Shown: positions 33,513 to 42,895 of the stretch, piece after piece
Position numbering within the stretch: position 1 is the first letter of the stretch
How the letters are laid out: every line of letters begins with the position of its first letter
DNA from: Bacillus sp. REN3
GTDB lineage: Bacteria > Bacillota > Bacilli > Bacillales > Cytobacillaceae
Reading direction: 5' to 3'
DNA length: 64,000 nt
Assembly (NCBI RefSeq): GCF_017912555.1
Contig: NZ_JAERSD010000003.1
Location: forward strand, 232,246 to 296,245
Notes under the pieces: model-generated
Told to the model about the DNA's origin: nothing
The model's input: only the letters and a program-made list of their open reading frames with translations
Databases searched by the model: none
Made by a program: the position numbers and the translations under genes

Positions 33513-34305
33513 ATTTAGGAATGAAATAATCAATCAAATATTCAGCCCATATTTGGTTTCCCGCTTCATTTGGATACGCTGGGTCCCCGTCCAGCAGCAA
33601 TGCCCTCATGCTGTTTTCATCCTCAACCGGCCAAGCCTGCCAGTGGTCCAGAAACGGGATTCCATTCGTGTCCGCATATTCCTTCAACGCTTCAACCTGC
33701 AGTGGATAATACCGCGCCTTCGACAGAGGATTGGCTGGCTGTAAAATCACGACCGCCTTCGGATTTTCCTTCTTGATTGCCTCAATCATTTCCGTCATAT
33801 GGACAGCCGCCTGTTCATTCGTAACGTACCCGTTATCCTTTAGGATAAAAGGCTCAAGCAAAATCAAATCTGCCTGTTCGGCTGCCAGTTCTTCATGTAC
33901 CTCTTGTTCCACCGCCTGCCTGGAGGTTACATCATAGCTTTTCGCCGTTACCATGACGCTATTCCTATACGCTTTTTCCAACTCTGCCTTAAGCAGGGAA
34001 GCTGTTCCTTCCGAACCGGACCCAATCGCAGGGGAACCGGCAATTAAAATATGGAATGGCTGCCCTTCTTCCACGGCCATCTGAAAGTTTTCCTGTGCTT
34101 CAACAGGCCAGTGACCTGCATACTTCAAAACCCCGTCTGAAGCCGCCCTCCCTTTCCCTTCAACTATTCCTGCGTTTGTCCCTTCTTCGAGATCCCCATT
34201 TGCAGGAATCCCTTTCACCTGTACTTTTTCCTTCCAGTGCTGATTGCCAAAGAATAATACGGCAGCGCACGACAGCGCGAAAAAAATCATGAACAACCTC
34301 TTCAT
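33511..34305 (-). CDS. SGNH/GDSL hydrolase-like membrane-anchored protein
   Basis: 264 residues: N-terminal membrane anchor (FMIFFALSCAAVLFF), a Gly/Glu-rich linker and an SGNH-type flavodoxin fold (ILIAGSPAIGSGS as block I, LLEPFILKDNGYV as block III-like, a C-terminal GDPAYPNEAGNQIW as block V). The canonical block V is DxxHPN; here the His position is Tyr, and block I has GSP instead of GDS. The enzyme may therefore be altered or inactive. ATG 34305 is favoured (GGGGAG 11 nt upstream); a GTG four codons earlier overlaps that site. Homologues near capsule genes are thought to modify acyl groups, which is inference here. Confidence 0.75.
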   Translation of the reverse strand: MKRLFMIFFALSCAAVLFFGNQHWKEKVQVKGIPANGDLEEGTNAGIVEGKGRAASDGVLKYAGHWPVEAQENFQMAVEEGQPFHILIAGSPAIGSGSEGTASLLKAELEKAYRNSVMVTAKSYDVTSRQAVEQEVHEELAAEQADLILLEPFILKDNGYVTNEQAAVHMTEMIEAIKKENPKAVVILQPANPLSKARYYPLQVEALKEYADTNGIPFLDHWQAWPVEDENSMRALLLDGDPAYPNEAGNQIWAEYLIDYFIPK

Positions 34306-34511
34306 AGAAGATGACACTCCCCGGATACCTATGTAAATAATTCCATTTTACAAAACAAGTACAAAAATGGCGAAGAATAAGTTTTAATGTAATATATCAG
34401 GTAAAGATTTCAATTTAACTAAAATTATGACAAGATGCGGCAAAATTTACAAGCTTTTATGCTATTATAATACTCAAAAGGTTTCTTATTCACATACATA
34501 GGGAGGACGTA

Positions 34512-35261
34512 ATGGAAGAGACAATAAGTTTAAAAGAATTACTGGAAACATTGAAAAAACGGATGCTCTTAATTCTGGCGATTACATTGACAGCGGTTAT
34601 GGTCAGCGGGATTGTCAGCTTCTTCTTTTTAACGCCAATCTACCAGGCTTCGACACAAATTCTCGTCAACCAATCCAAATCAGACCAGACAACCTACAAT
34701 CCAGGTGAATTGCAGACAAACCTCCAATTGATCAATACGTATAATGTCATCATCAAAAGCCCAGCGATTTTAGATCTGGTCATCAAAGAAATGAATCTCG
34801 ATATGACCGCAGCCCAATTGAATGAAAAGATAACAGTCGGCAGCGAAAAGGATTCACAGGTCGTCAATATTTCGGTACAGGATCAGGATGCGAACCGTGC
34901 CGCGAAGATTGCCAACACCACGGCGAAGGTATTCAAGGAAGAAATCGCGGATATCATGAATGTCGACAACGTCAGCATCCTGGCGACAGCAACGGTAACG
35001 GATGGACAATCCCCGATCAAGCCAAAGCCGATGCTCAACATCGCGATTGCGATGGTCGTGGGCTTGATGGCTGGAGTTGGCCTCGCATTCTTATTGGAAT
35101 ACTTCGACAACACGGTCAAAAATGAGCAGGACATTGAAAAAACATTAGGCTTACCAGTCTTGGGTGTCATCGCGACAATAGATGATTCACTCCTAGACTC
35201 CCGGGAAAGAAACCGTAGCGCAAGAAATGCAAGAGTAAGAGGTGAGTCAATTGGTTCTTAA
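34512..35261 (+). CDS. ywqC: Wzz-type chain-length modulator / tyrosine-kinase activator (YwqC/TkmA-like)
   Basis: A 249-residue membrane protein with segments at ~20-40 and ~176-196 and an extracellular Wzz domain between them, ending in a cytosolic tail with EYFDNTVKNEQDIEKTLGLP. This is the transmembrane activator half of the bacterial tyrosine-kinase (BY-kinase) pair, controlling length and export of polysaccharide chains. GGGAGG is upstream of ATG 34512. It overlaps the kinase gene by 11 bp. Order and lengths fit B. subtilis ywqC-ywqD-ywqE, but EpsA is an alternative name. Confidence 0.92.
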   Translation: MEETISLKELLETLKKRMLLILAITLTAVMVSGIVSFFFLTPIYQASTQILVNQSKSDQTTYNPGELQTNLQLINTYNVIIKSPAILDLVIKEMNLDMTAAQLNEKITVGSEKDSQVVNISVQDQDANRAAKIANTTAKVFKEEIADIMNVDNVSILATATVTDGQSPIKPKPMLNIAIAMVVGLMAGVGLAFLLEYFDNTVKNEQDIEKTLGLPVLGVIATIDDSLLDSRERNRSARNARVRGESIGS

Positions 35262-35955
35262 GAAAAAAACGAAAAAAAAAGTGATGGATAATCGCCGCAA
35301 ACTGATCACAGCGCATAATCCCAAATCACCTGTTTCGGAACAATTCCGGACAATCAGGACAAATATACAGTTTGCGTCGATTGATAAAGAGATGAAAACC
35401 ATCATGGTTACTTCTACGGGTCCAGGGGAGGGAAAGTCGACAATCGCCGCAAATCTTTCCGTCGTATTTGCACAGCAAGGGCGGAATGTACTGCTTGTGG
35501 ATGCTGATTTAAGAAAGCCTACAGTGCACTACACCTTCAATCTGACGAACACTTTTGGATTTACAAGTGTACTGACCCGCCAAATTCCTTTAGATGAAGC
35601 AATTGCCGAGACAAACATTTCAGGTTTGTCTTTGCTGCCTAGTGGTCCAGTTCCCCCAAATCCCTCTGAACTCCTAGGTTCTGTAGCAATGGAAACGTTC
35701 ATTAAGATGGTGGGGGAACAATTTGATGTTGTTATCTTCGATACACCGCCAGCATTAGCTGTTACCGATGCTCAAATTTTATCAAATAAATGCGATGGCA
35801 CCATTCTTGTCGTTTCCAGCGGCAAGACTGAAACAGAAGCTGCCATCAAAGCGAAGGAACTCCTTGTGGCTTCGAAAGGGAAAATAATTGGTGCCGTACT
35901 GAACAATAAGAAGTTAAGTGATACAAATTATTACTATTACTATGCCAACAGTTAA
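35251..35955 (+). CDS. ywqD: Bacterial tyrosine kinase (YwqD/PtkA, CpsD-like)
   Basis: A 234-residue P-loop BY-kinase. Walker A is STGPGEGKSTIAANL (~55-69), Walker A' LLVDADLRKP, Walker B VVIFDTPP, and the C-terminus ends in a Tyr cluster (NYYYYYANS) that is autophosphorylated in this family. It acts at the membrane with the preceding modulator and controls polysaccharide synthesis and other proteins. TTG 35251 lies 8 nt after GAGGTG; an in-frame GTG at 35242 overlaps that site. Confidence 0.93.
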   Translation: MVLKKKTKKKVMDNRRKLITAHNPKSPVSEQFRTIRTNIQFASIDKEMKTIMVTSTGPGEGKSTIAANLSVVFAQQGRNVLLVDADLRKPTVHYTFNLTNTFGFTSVLTRQIPLDEAIAETNISGLSLLPSGPVPPNPSELLGSVAMETFIKMVGEQFDVVIFDTPPALAVTDAQILSNKCDGTILVVSSGKTETEAAIKAKELLVASKGKIIGAVLNNKKLSDTNYYYYYANS

Positions 35956-36081
35956 ACTCATGGAATTTTATAGATAGATAGACACAATTCGACATTTTAC
36001 ACCCTTTACGGTATTGATAGGGGGGTGGTAATATGGTAAAAGACCTAATGAAATGACAAAAATATGAAAGGGGTGTGCGGA

Positions 36082-36846
36082 ATGATTGATATACATTGTC
36101 ACATTCTTCCGGGAATTGATGATGGAGCCCGAACCGTGGAAGAAAGCCTGGATCTGGCCAGGGAGGCAGTCCGGGAAGGGATTAGGACAATCATTGCCAC
36201 TCCCCATCATATGAATGGGCGGTATAAAAATCCAAAACATCTGATAGAGAACAAAGTGAATGAACTGAATTCAAGGCTAAAGGCTGAAGAAATAGCCATT
36301 GAGGTTCTTGCCGGCCAGGAATCGGCCATTCATGGCGAGATGGTAAAAGGTTATGAAAAAGGAGAAATCCTACCGCTCAATGGAACGCAATATGTATTTG
36401 TCGAACTCCCTGCTGGCCATGTTCCAAGATATACAGAGAAAATGCTATATGAACTGCAGCTTCGGGGGCTCATACCGATCATTGTCCATCCGGAAAGGAA
36501 CCAGGAGATTTTTGAGCGTCCGGACCTTTTGTACGCTTTGATAGAGAAAGGAGCTCTTGGACAGCTTACTGCCTCCAGTATTGCCGGAATATTCGGAAAG
36601 AAAATCAAGAACTTTTCTGAACAATTGGTAGAAGCGAACCTAGTACATTTTATTGCATCTGATGCACATAACTTGGGTAAAAGGAGCTTTTATATGCAAC
36701 AGGCATTTGATCACCTTGATACCAGATATGGTACTGATATGGTTTATTTCTTCCAGGAAAATGCCGAGTTGCTCGTCGAGGGGAGCAATATATTCAAGGA
36801 TGTGCCAGCCAAAGTCAAAAAGAAAAAATTCCTTGGGTTTTTCTAG
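36082..36846 (+). CDS. ywqE: PHP-type tyrosine-protein phosphatase (YwqE/PtpZ, CpsB-like)
   Basis: 254 residues of the PHP metallo-phosphatase fold: MIDIHCHILPGIDDGA (metal-binding HxH), then ATPHH, QESAIHGEM, VHPERN and ASDAHN, all metal ligands or active-site residues. It removes phosphate from the BY-kinase Tyr cluster. AAAGGGG at 36067-36073 fixes ATG 36082; an ATG at 36064 lacks a ribosome site. The 126-bp gap before it contains a 7-codon frame (ATG 36033, GGGGGG upstream) that might be a leader peptide. Confidence 0.93.
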   Translation: MIDIHCHILPGIDDGARTVEESLDLAREAVREGIRTIIATPHHMNGRYKNPKHLIENKVNELNSRLKAEEIAIEVLAGQESAIHGEMVKGYEKGEILPLNGTQYVFVELPAGHVPRYTEKMLYELQLRGLIPIIVHPERNQEIFERPDLLYALIEKGALGQLTASSIAGIFGKKIKNFSEQLVEANLVHFIASDAHNLGKRSFYMQQAFDHLDTRYGTDMVYFFQENAELLVEGSNIFKDVPAKVKKKKFLGFF

Positions 36847-36850
36847 TCGC

Positions 36851-37013
36851 ACCGGAGTAAAACAATGGTTGTCAGATGGAATCTGACCGGCGATGCCTCC
36901 TGACCCGTTACCCATGGAGGCACTCGATCATGCTGTGGGTTGCCCGGAAAAGCAGCCTTAGACACGCCCGTTGTCGATAGCATGGTGTGAGGGCGGGTTA
37001 GATGCCCATTCAT
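36851..37013 (+). ncRNA. EAR (eps-associated RNA) processive antitermination element, predicted
   Basis: A structured, GC-richer stretch directly after ywqE and before the epsC-like gene, the place where EAR elements occur in Bacillus eps operons. Visible pairings: gtcaga/tctgac (36871-36887), tgcctcc/ggaggca (36894-36922) whose loop ACCCA can pair with TGGGT near 36936 as a pseudoknot, and cgccc/gggcg (36965-36995), with GGGCGGGTTAGATGCCC at the 3' side. EAR lets polymerase read through terminators in the very long operon downstream. The family was recognised from place and shape, not by a covariance search. Confidence 0.7.
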
Positions 37014-37135
37014 TTATTAAAAAACTGAAATCACTAAGAAATAGATATCTAATGAAAGCATGTGTCACAGGGCGTGTGTTTTCGTTAGATATTTATTTTA
37101 CCCATGGAAATACCAATTCAAAGAGGGGGATATGG

Positions 37136-38959
37136 ATGTCGTATCACAAACGGTTGCTGCTGCTGGCAGGAATCGATTCACTGATTGTGATGGCCGCAGT
37201 CTATCTAAGCTATGTACCGCTTCATCCATCGGTTGAAACATTTAGTTATGAAAAGATTCTCGCCAGTGGGCTTTTTCTGTTTTTATTCCATCATTTGTTT
37301 GCTTCCATGTTCCAGCTTTACAACAAAGCGTGGGAATACGCGAGTGTCGGTGAATTGATCAGCATCACAAAGGCCGTCACCCTTTCTGTCATTCTTCTGG
37401 CGATGTTCCAGTATTTGATGGGCTACATTGTATATGGAAGGGTGCTTTTCACCACCTGGATGATGATGATCCTGATGATCGGCGGATCCCGCTTCTGGTG
37501 GCGGATCAACCGCGGCCGCTTTATAGGCAAGGTACAAGTTTCTGATGAAAGAGTGCTGATCATCGGTGCCGGCCAGGCTGGCACGCTCGTCGCCAGGCAG
37601 CTGCTGACCAATCCGAAACTGGGATTGACGCCTGCTGCTTTCATCGATGATGACCTGAGCAAGTACAAACTCCGGATCCATGGCATTCCGGTAGTGGGGA
37701 CAAGCAGGGGCATCAACATTGCGGTGGAAAAGTACCATATTGATAAGATTGTCATCGCGATCCCGTCGCTGACCAAAAAGGAACTGACAAGGATCTTTGA
37801 AGAGTGTTCAAAAACAAAAATCCAGACCCAGATCATGCCGAATATCGAAGATGTCATGCTTGGCAAGGTGCCGGTCAGCCAATTCCGCGATGTCGAGGTA
37901 GAGGACCTGTTAGGGCGCGAACCAATCCAGCTTGATATCGCCGGCATTTCTGGCTATGTCACTGGCAAGACGGTACTCGTAACCGGGGCTGGCGGATCGA
38001 TCGGATCGGAAATCTGCCGCCAGATCTGCCAGTTCGGTCCGCAAAAAATCGTCCTCGTCGGGCATGGCGAGAACAGCATCTATTCCATCGATATGGAGCT
38101 CCGCAACCGATTTGGCCAGGAAATTGAAATCATTCCGGTCATCGGCGATATCCAGGACCGGGAGCGGATGTTCGAAATCATGGAAGAGCATAGGCCGGAT
38201 GTCGTCTACCATGCGGCAGCGCATAAGCATGTGCCTTTAATGGAATACAATCCGCGCGAAGCGGTGAAGAATAATGTGTTTGGCACGAAGAACGTCGCCG
38301 AGGCAGCTGAAACCTATGGTGTCGGCACGTTTGTATTAATTTCCTCCGATAAGGCAGTGAACCCAACGAATGTGATGGGGTCGACAAAGCGAATCGCGGA
38401 AATGATCATCCAGACGCTTGCCCAGCACAGCAAGACGAAATTCGTCGCCGTCCGGTTCGGAAACGTGCTCGGAAGCCGGGGCAGCGTCATTCCTTTATTC
38501 AAAAAGCAAATCCAGGCCGGCGGACCCGTCACGGTCACGCACCCGGATATGACGCGATACTTCATGACGATTCCGGAAGCATCCAGGCTTGTCATCCAGG
38601 CAGGATCACTTGCCCGCGGAGGCGAAATCTTCGTCCTCGACATGGGCGAACCAGTCAAGATCACCGACCTGGCCAAGAACTTGATCAGGCTGTCAGGCTA
38701 TACAATAGAAGAAATCGGGATCAGCTATTCCGGATTACGGCCGGGAGAGAAGATGTTCGAAGAGCTGCTGAATGAAAATGAGATCCATCCAGAGCCAATC
38801 TTCCCGAAAATCTTTGTCGGCAAAGCCGTTCTGCAGCAGGAGGAAGAAATTGAATTCTTGCTACAGAGATTCGAGAACTTCAACGCATCGCAGTTGAAAG
38901 AGTATGTGATCAATTTGGCGAATCGGAAGAAGAATCACGTTTTTTTGGTAGCGAAATGA
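37136..38959 (+). CDS. epsC: EpsC-like UDP-sugar 4,6-dehydratase (polysaccharide biosynthesis)
   Basis: 607 residues: four membrane segments (~5-110), a first Rossmann region (VLIIGAGQAGTLVARQLL, ~143) and a larger catalytic SDR domain beginning VLVTGAGGSIGSEICRQI (~282). The catalytic area reads SSDKAVNPTNVMGSTKR, with Met where classic SDRs have Tyr, as in the long FlaA1/CapD group. The product is likely a UDP-4-keto-6-deoxy-hexose for the aminotransferase that follows. GGGGGA at 37125-37130 fixes ATG 37136; the open frame extends upstream through the predicted EAR but that part is not coding. Confidence 0.92.
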   Translation: MSYHKRLLLLAGIDSLIVMAAVYLSYVPLHPSVETFSYEKILASGLFLFLFHHLFASMFQLYNKAWEYASVGELISITKAVTLSVILLAMFQYLMGYIVYGRVLFTTWMMMILMIGGSRFWWRINRGRFIGKVQVSDERVLIIGAGQAGTLVARQLLTNPKLGLTPAAFIDDDLSKYKLRIHGIPVVGTSRGINIAVEKYHIDKIVIAIPSLTKKELTRIFEECSKTKIQTQIMPNIEDVMLGKVPVSQFRDVEVEDLLGREPIQLDIAGISGYVTGKTVLVTGAGGSIGSEICRQICQFGPQKIVLVGHGENSIYSIDMELRNRFGQEIEIIPVIGDIQDRERMFEIMEEHRPDVVYHAAAHKHVPLMEYNPREAVKNNVFGTKNVAEAAETYGVGTFVLISSDKAVNPTNVMGSTKRIAEMIIQTLAQHSKTKFVAVRFGNVLGSRGSVIPLFKKQIQAGGPVTVTHPDMTRYFMTIPEASRLVIQAGSLARGGEIFVLDMGEPVKITDLAKNLIRLSGYTIEEIGISYSGLRPGEKMFEELLNENEIHPEPIFPKIFVGKAVLQQEEEIEFLLQRFENFNASQLKEYVINLANRKKNHVFLVAK

Positions 38960-39233
38960 TAGAATGAAACCAAATTCTAAGGAGGAAAGTTCCATAAATG
39001 ATGGTCTTCCGTACTTAGCAATGATAGAAGAATCGAAAGTAAAATGAAACATTAAATAGAATCGCCCTGGTCCATTCGGAATTGGAGTGGATCTGGGGCG
39101 GTTATTTATATTCAATTCATATGGTTCAACAAAACCATTTAGTAATTAGCAGATGGTTGGATGTTGGAAACTGATTTCTAACGATGTCCTAATTACTAAA
39201 GAATGAACTTATCAATGGAAGGAAGAGTTAAAG
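38960..39233 (+). other. Gap between epsC- and epsN-like genes
   Basis: 274 bp. A weak imperfect hairpin at 39060-39107 (aatcgccc...ggggcggtt, TTATTTA tail) may be a terminator that the EAR element would have to override. A six-codon frame with AGGAGG (ATG 38998) is not called. Confidence 0.4.
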
Positions 39234-40367
39234 ATGGAGACAACAAAAGCGAAAGAGAGAATATTTCTTTCATCACCACATATGAGCGATGAAGGGTATG
39301 AAATGCAGTATATAAAGGAAGCTTTTGATACAAACTGGATCGCGCCACTTGGAGAAAACGTAAATGGATTTGAAAGGGAATTGGCTGACAAAGTTGGGTC
39401 GAAAGCGGCTGCTGCGCTTTCTTCCGGAACTGCTGCTATCCATATGGCTCTCAAAGCAGCAGGAGTGGGCGAAGGAGATATTGTCTTCTGTCCAACGCTT
39501 ACCTTCTCAGCAACTGCCAACCCAATCATATATCAGAATGCCATCCCCGTATTTATAGACAGCGATTATGAAACATGGAACATGAGCCCTAAGGCGTTGG
39601 AAGAAGCATTTGATAAGTATCCAGAAGTAAAAGCAGTTATTGTTGTTCATCTTTATGGCCTGTCTGCAGATATGGACAAGATTATGGAGATTTGTAAGAA
39701 ACACAATGTAGCGGTGATTGAAGATGCCGCTGAGTCTTTAGGGACTTACTATAAAGGTGGACATACTGGGACATTTGGGGATTATGGCATTTTTTCTTTT
39801 AATGGAAATAAAATCATCACTACTTCCGGTGGTGGAATGCTCGTTTCCAATAATGAAGAACGAATTGCTAAAGTAAGGTTTTGGGCTACTCAATCCAGGG
39901 ATCAAGCAAGGCATTACCAACATAGCGAGTTAGGGTTCAATTACCGGATGAGCAATGTAGTTGCTGGAATTGGACGAGGACAGCTTAAGGTATTAGATAA
40001 GAGAGTTGAGAAGAAGCGATATATATTTGAGTTTTATAAAAAAGAACTTGGTGGACTTGAGGGTGTTAAGTTCATGCCTAGTAATGAATGGAATGAACCG
40101 AATTATTGGCTAAGCTCTATGACTTTGACTGGTAAGATACGACCAATTGATGTAATGGACGCTCTTGAAAAAGAGAATATCGAATCACGGCCAATTTGGA
40201 AACCGATGCATTTGCAACCGTTCTTTGAGAAATATGATTTTATCGGAACGGATGTATCGGAGAAGTTGTTTGAAAATGGTGTATGTTTGCCATCTGATAC
40301 GAAGATGACGGATAGGGATTTGGAGAGAGTTTGTACGATTATTAAGGGGTTGTGGAAAAAACAATGA
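39234..40367 (+). CDS. epsN: DegT/DnrJ/EryC1/StrS sugar aminotransferase (EpsN-like)
   Basis: A 377-residue PLP enzyme converting the 4-keto sugar made by the dehydratase into a 4-amino sugar. It has SSGTAAIHMALKAAGVGEGD (~63-82), VIEDAAESLG (Asp binding the PLP ring nitrogen), and SFNGNKIITTSGGGM with the Schiff-base Lys. GGAAGGAAGAG precedes ATG 39234. It ends in an ATGA overlap with the next gene, so translation is coupled. Together with epsC-, epsL- and epsM-like genes it forms a bacillosamine-type pathway (UDP-N,N'-diacetylbacillosamine), inferred from the gene set. Confidence 0.93.
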   Translation: METTKAKERIFLSSPHMSDEGYEMQYIKEAFDTNWIAPLGENVNGFERELADKVGSKAAAALSSGTAAIHMALKAAGVGEGDIVFCPTLTFSATANPIIYQNAIPVFIDSDYETWNMSPKALEEAFDKYPEVKAVIVVHLYGLSADMDKIMEICKKHNVAVIEDAAESLGTYYKGGHTGTFGDYGIFSFNGNKIITTSGGGMLVSNNEERIAKVRFWATQSRDQARHYQHSELGFNYRMSNVVAGIGRGQLKVLDKRVEKKRYIFEFYKKELGGLEGVKFMPSNEWNEPNYWLSSMTLTGKIRPIDVMDALEKENIESRPIWKPMHLQPFFEKYDFIGTDVSEKLFENGVCLPSDTKMTDRDLERVCTIIKGLWKKQ

Positions 40368-41008
40368 AACCTGTGAAAGGCGGAGTTTATAGGAGATATT
40401 TTAAGCGGCCAATGGATTTTTTACTGGCTACTATTGCTATTATAGTGCTTAGTCCTATATTTTTAGTAGTTGCAATCCTTGTTCGAACGAAACTCGGCAG
40501 TCCCATTTTATTTAAACAACAAAGACCTGGGTTAAATGAAAAGGTCTTTACGATGTATAAGTTTCGGACAATGACAGATAAGAAGGATGAAAATGGAGAG
40601 TTGCTTCCAGATAGTATGAGGTTGACAAAGTTTGGCCGATTCCTACGTTCAACATCTCTTGATGAGTTACCAGAACTTTTTAATATCTTAAAAGGAGATA
40701 TGTCCATTGTTGGTCCAAGACCTTTGTTGGTACAGTATCTACCATTATATAATGCTCATCAAAAGAAGCGCCATATAGTAAGACCAGGATTATCTGGATT
40801 GGCACAGGTTAGTGGAAGGAATGCGATTAGCTGGGAAGAAAAATTTGACCTCGATGTACAGTACGTAAATCACGTGAGTTTTATTGAAGATTGGAAAATC
40901 ATTTTTTTGACCATTAAAAAAGTATTTGTTAGAGAGGGCATTAACTCAGAAACAGCAGCTACAATGGATCCTTTTAAAGGAACTAATCAGGAGAGTTTAA
41001 AGTTATGA
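40364..41008 (+). CDS. epsL: Priming sugar transferase (EpsL-like, bacterial sugar transferase)
   Basis: 214 residues: one N-terminal membrane segment (DFLLATIAIIVLSPIFLVVA) and the sugar-transferase domain with LFKQQRPG, MYKFRTM, RSTSLDELPELFNILKGDMS, VGPRPL and RPGLSGLAQVSGRN. It transfers a sugar phosphate from UDP-sugar to undecaprenyl phosphate, starting the repeat unit on the inner membrane face. ATG 40364 overlaps the aminotransferase stop (ATGA) and the gene overlaps epsM the same way. Confidence 0.94.
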   Translation: MKPVKGGVYRRYFKRPMDFLLATIAIIVLSPIFLVVAILVRTKLGSPILFKQQRPGLNEKVFTMYKFRTMTDKKDENGELLPDSMRLTKFGRFLRSTSLDELPELFNILKGDMSIVGPRPLLVQYLPLYNAHQKKRHIVRPGLSGLAQVSGRNAISWEEKFDLDVQYVNHVSFIEDWKIIFLTIKKVFVREGINSETAATMDPFKGTNQESLKL

Positions 41009-41625
41009 AAGAAAAACTTTTAATTATTGGTGCGAGTGGCCATGGGAAGGTTTGTGCTGATATAGCTTTAAAAATGAATAAATGGAAAACCGTTGAATTC
41101 CTTGATGATGATCGAAGTATCAAATCATCTATGGGGTTAAAAGTCATTGGAACTTCAGATAAAGTTTTTAAATATATAGATGAGTACGAAATTTTTGTTG
41201 GTATTGGTAATAATGCTACAAGACAAAGGATTCATGAAATGTTGGAAACAGTAGAGGCTACTATTCCTGTATTAATTCACCCGAATGCTGTAATCGGAAA
41301 TCAAGTGGAAATAGGTAATGGAACAGCTGTAGTGGCAGGAGCAGTAATTAACTGTTGTACTAAAATCGGAAAAAGTTGCATTATTAACACCAGCTCTACA
41401 ATTGACCACGATAATAATATTGAAAATTTTGTTCATATTTCCCCAGGTGCTCATTTAGCAGGAAGAGTTTATGTTGGGAAAGGATCGTGGTTGGGAATTG
41501 GTAGTGTTGTAAGTAATAATATAAATATTACTTGCGGTTGCCAAATAGGTGCTGGTTCTATTGTTGTTGAGGATATATCTGAACCAGGGGTTTATGTTGG
41601 CGTTCCTTCAAGAAAGATACAATAG
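41005..41625 (+). CDS. epsM: Sugar O/N-acetyltransferase (EpsM-like, PglD/NeuD family)
   Basis: 206 residues: N-terminal Rossmann-like half (LLIIGASGHGKVCADIAL) and a C-terminal left-handed beta-helix of hexapeptide repeats with the active-site region TIDHDNNIENFVHISPGAHL (His acting as base). Members acetylate the 4-amino group of UDP-sugars using acetyl-CoA. ATG 41005 overlaps the epsL-like stop. Base composition becomes AT-rich from here on. Confidence 0.92.
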   Translation: MKEKLLIIGASGHGKVCADIALKMNKWKTVEFLDDDRSIKSSMGLKVIGTSDKVFKYIDEYEIFVGIGNNATRQRIHEMLETVEATIPVLIHPNAVIGNQVEIGNGTAVVAGAVINCCTKIGKSCIINTSSTIDHDNNIENFVHISPGAHLAGRVYVGKGSWLGIGSVVSNNINITCGCQIGAGSIVVEDISEPGVYVGVPSRKIQ

Positions 41626-41642
41626 GAAATGGGGAAGTAACA

Positions 41643-42752
41643 ATGAAAATTTTATATGTAACTACAATTTCAAATACAGTAAATGCGTTTTTAATTCCCC
41701 ATATTAGGTTGTTATTACAACTAGGACACCAAGTTGATGTAGCTTTTAATATTGAACAGGATATAGATCCAGAGTTATTAAAATTAGGATGCAAAGTTTA
41801 CAACTTAGGATTTAAACGCTCTCCTATTAAAAAGCAAAACTATTTTGCTTATAAAGAACTAAAAAAACTTATAAAAGATAGAGGATATGATTTAGTTCAT
41901 ACACATACACCAGTTGCATCAGTATGTGTTAGGCTCGCTTGCAAAAATATTAAAAATGTAAAAGTATTATACACAGCACATGGTTTCCACTTTTTTAAAG
42001 GAGCACCCTTTAAAAATTGGATAATATATTATCCAATTGAATGGTTATTATCAAGGTATACAGACGTATTAATAACTATAAATAAAGAGGATTATGAAAG
42101 AGCAAGCAAGTCATTTAAAGTCAGAAAAAAAGTTATGTATATCCCGGGTGTTGGATTAAATATCAAAAGGTTCAATAAAATAGTTGTTGATAAACATGAT
42201 AAGCTCGATGATATTGGTGTGCCAGAAAATTCTTTTCTATTAATTTCGGTGGGGGAGTTAAATAAAAATAAGAATCATGAAACAGTTATAAAAGCTCTAG
42301 CGAGGATTAAAGTTTCTAATATCTTTTATATAATTACAGGACAAGGTCAACAAGAACGGTATTTGGAAAAATTAATAAAAGATTTAAATTTACAAAACCA
42401 AGTTAAGTTATTAGGGTTTCGAAAAGATATAATTGATTTATGTAAGATCGCAGATGTTTTTGTTTTTCCCTCATATAGAGAAGGTTTATCAGTGGCTTTA
42501 ATGGAAGCCATGGCCTCTGGGTTACCAGTGGTTTGTTCTAACATTAGAGGAAATTCTGATTTAATTACCGATGGACAAAATGGTTACTTAGTAGAACCTC
42601 ATGATATAGAAGGCTTTTCTAAATCTATCTTAAAACTTTATACTTCCAATGAATTGAGAACAAAATTTGGGAAATCAAATTATAAAAAGATTTATAGTTA
42701 TTCTCTTGATAGTGTTTTAAAAAAAATAGAGAAAATATATGGAAATATATAA
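41643..42752 (+). CDS. epsD: GT4-family glycosyltransferase (EpsD-like)
   Basis: A 369-residue GT-B glycosyltransferase. N-terminal half: TTISNTVNAFLIPHI and DLVHTHTP; C-terminal half: VGELNKNKNHE, GQGQQERYL and the sugar-nucleotide-binding EGLSVALMEAMASGLPVV (E-x7-E motif). It adds a sugar to the lipid-linked intermediate in the cytosol. The start ATG 41643 follows GGGGAAG. Codon use is AT-rich. Confidence 0.9.
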   Translation: MKILYVTTISNTVNAFLIPHIRLLLQLGHQVDVAFNIEQDIDPELLKLGCKVYNLGFKRSPIKKQNYFAYKELKKLIKDRGYDLVHTHTPVASVCVRLACKNIKNVKVLYTAHGFHFFKGAPFKNWIIYYPIEWLLSRYTDVLITINKEDYERASKSFKVRKKVMYIPGVGLNIKRFNKIVVDKHDKLDDIGVPENSFLLISVGELNKNKNHETVIKALARIKVSNIFYIITGQGQQERYLEKLIKDLNLQNQVKLLGFRKDIIDLCKIADVFVFPSYREGLSVALMEAMASGLPVVCSNIRGNSDLITDGQNGYLVEPHDIEGFSKSILKLYTSNELRTKFGKSNYKKIYSYSLDSVLKKIEKIYGNI

Positions 42753-42895
42753 GAGTAACAAATATATACTTCTTCTTTTTATTGTGGGTATAACGTAAAA
42801 AAATTTAGTCAAATGCTTCTGTTTTTTGATTCATAATAACAATTGATTTAAGTAATTAAATTTGAAGTAGAAAAATACGAAGGGACGCTTCTTAT

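Noticed and set aside
36033..36056. Seven-codon leader-peptide frame before ywqE
   Set aside because: Good ribosome site but no regulatory codons or attenuator structure; too little to call.
36971..37135. Upstream extension of the epsC-like frame by 55 codons
   Set aside because: It runs through the predicted EAR structure, has no ribosome site and adds sequence unlike EpsC; GGGGGA before 37136 marks the start.
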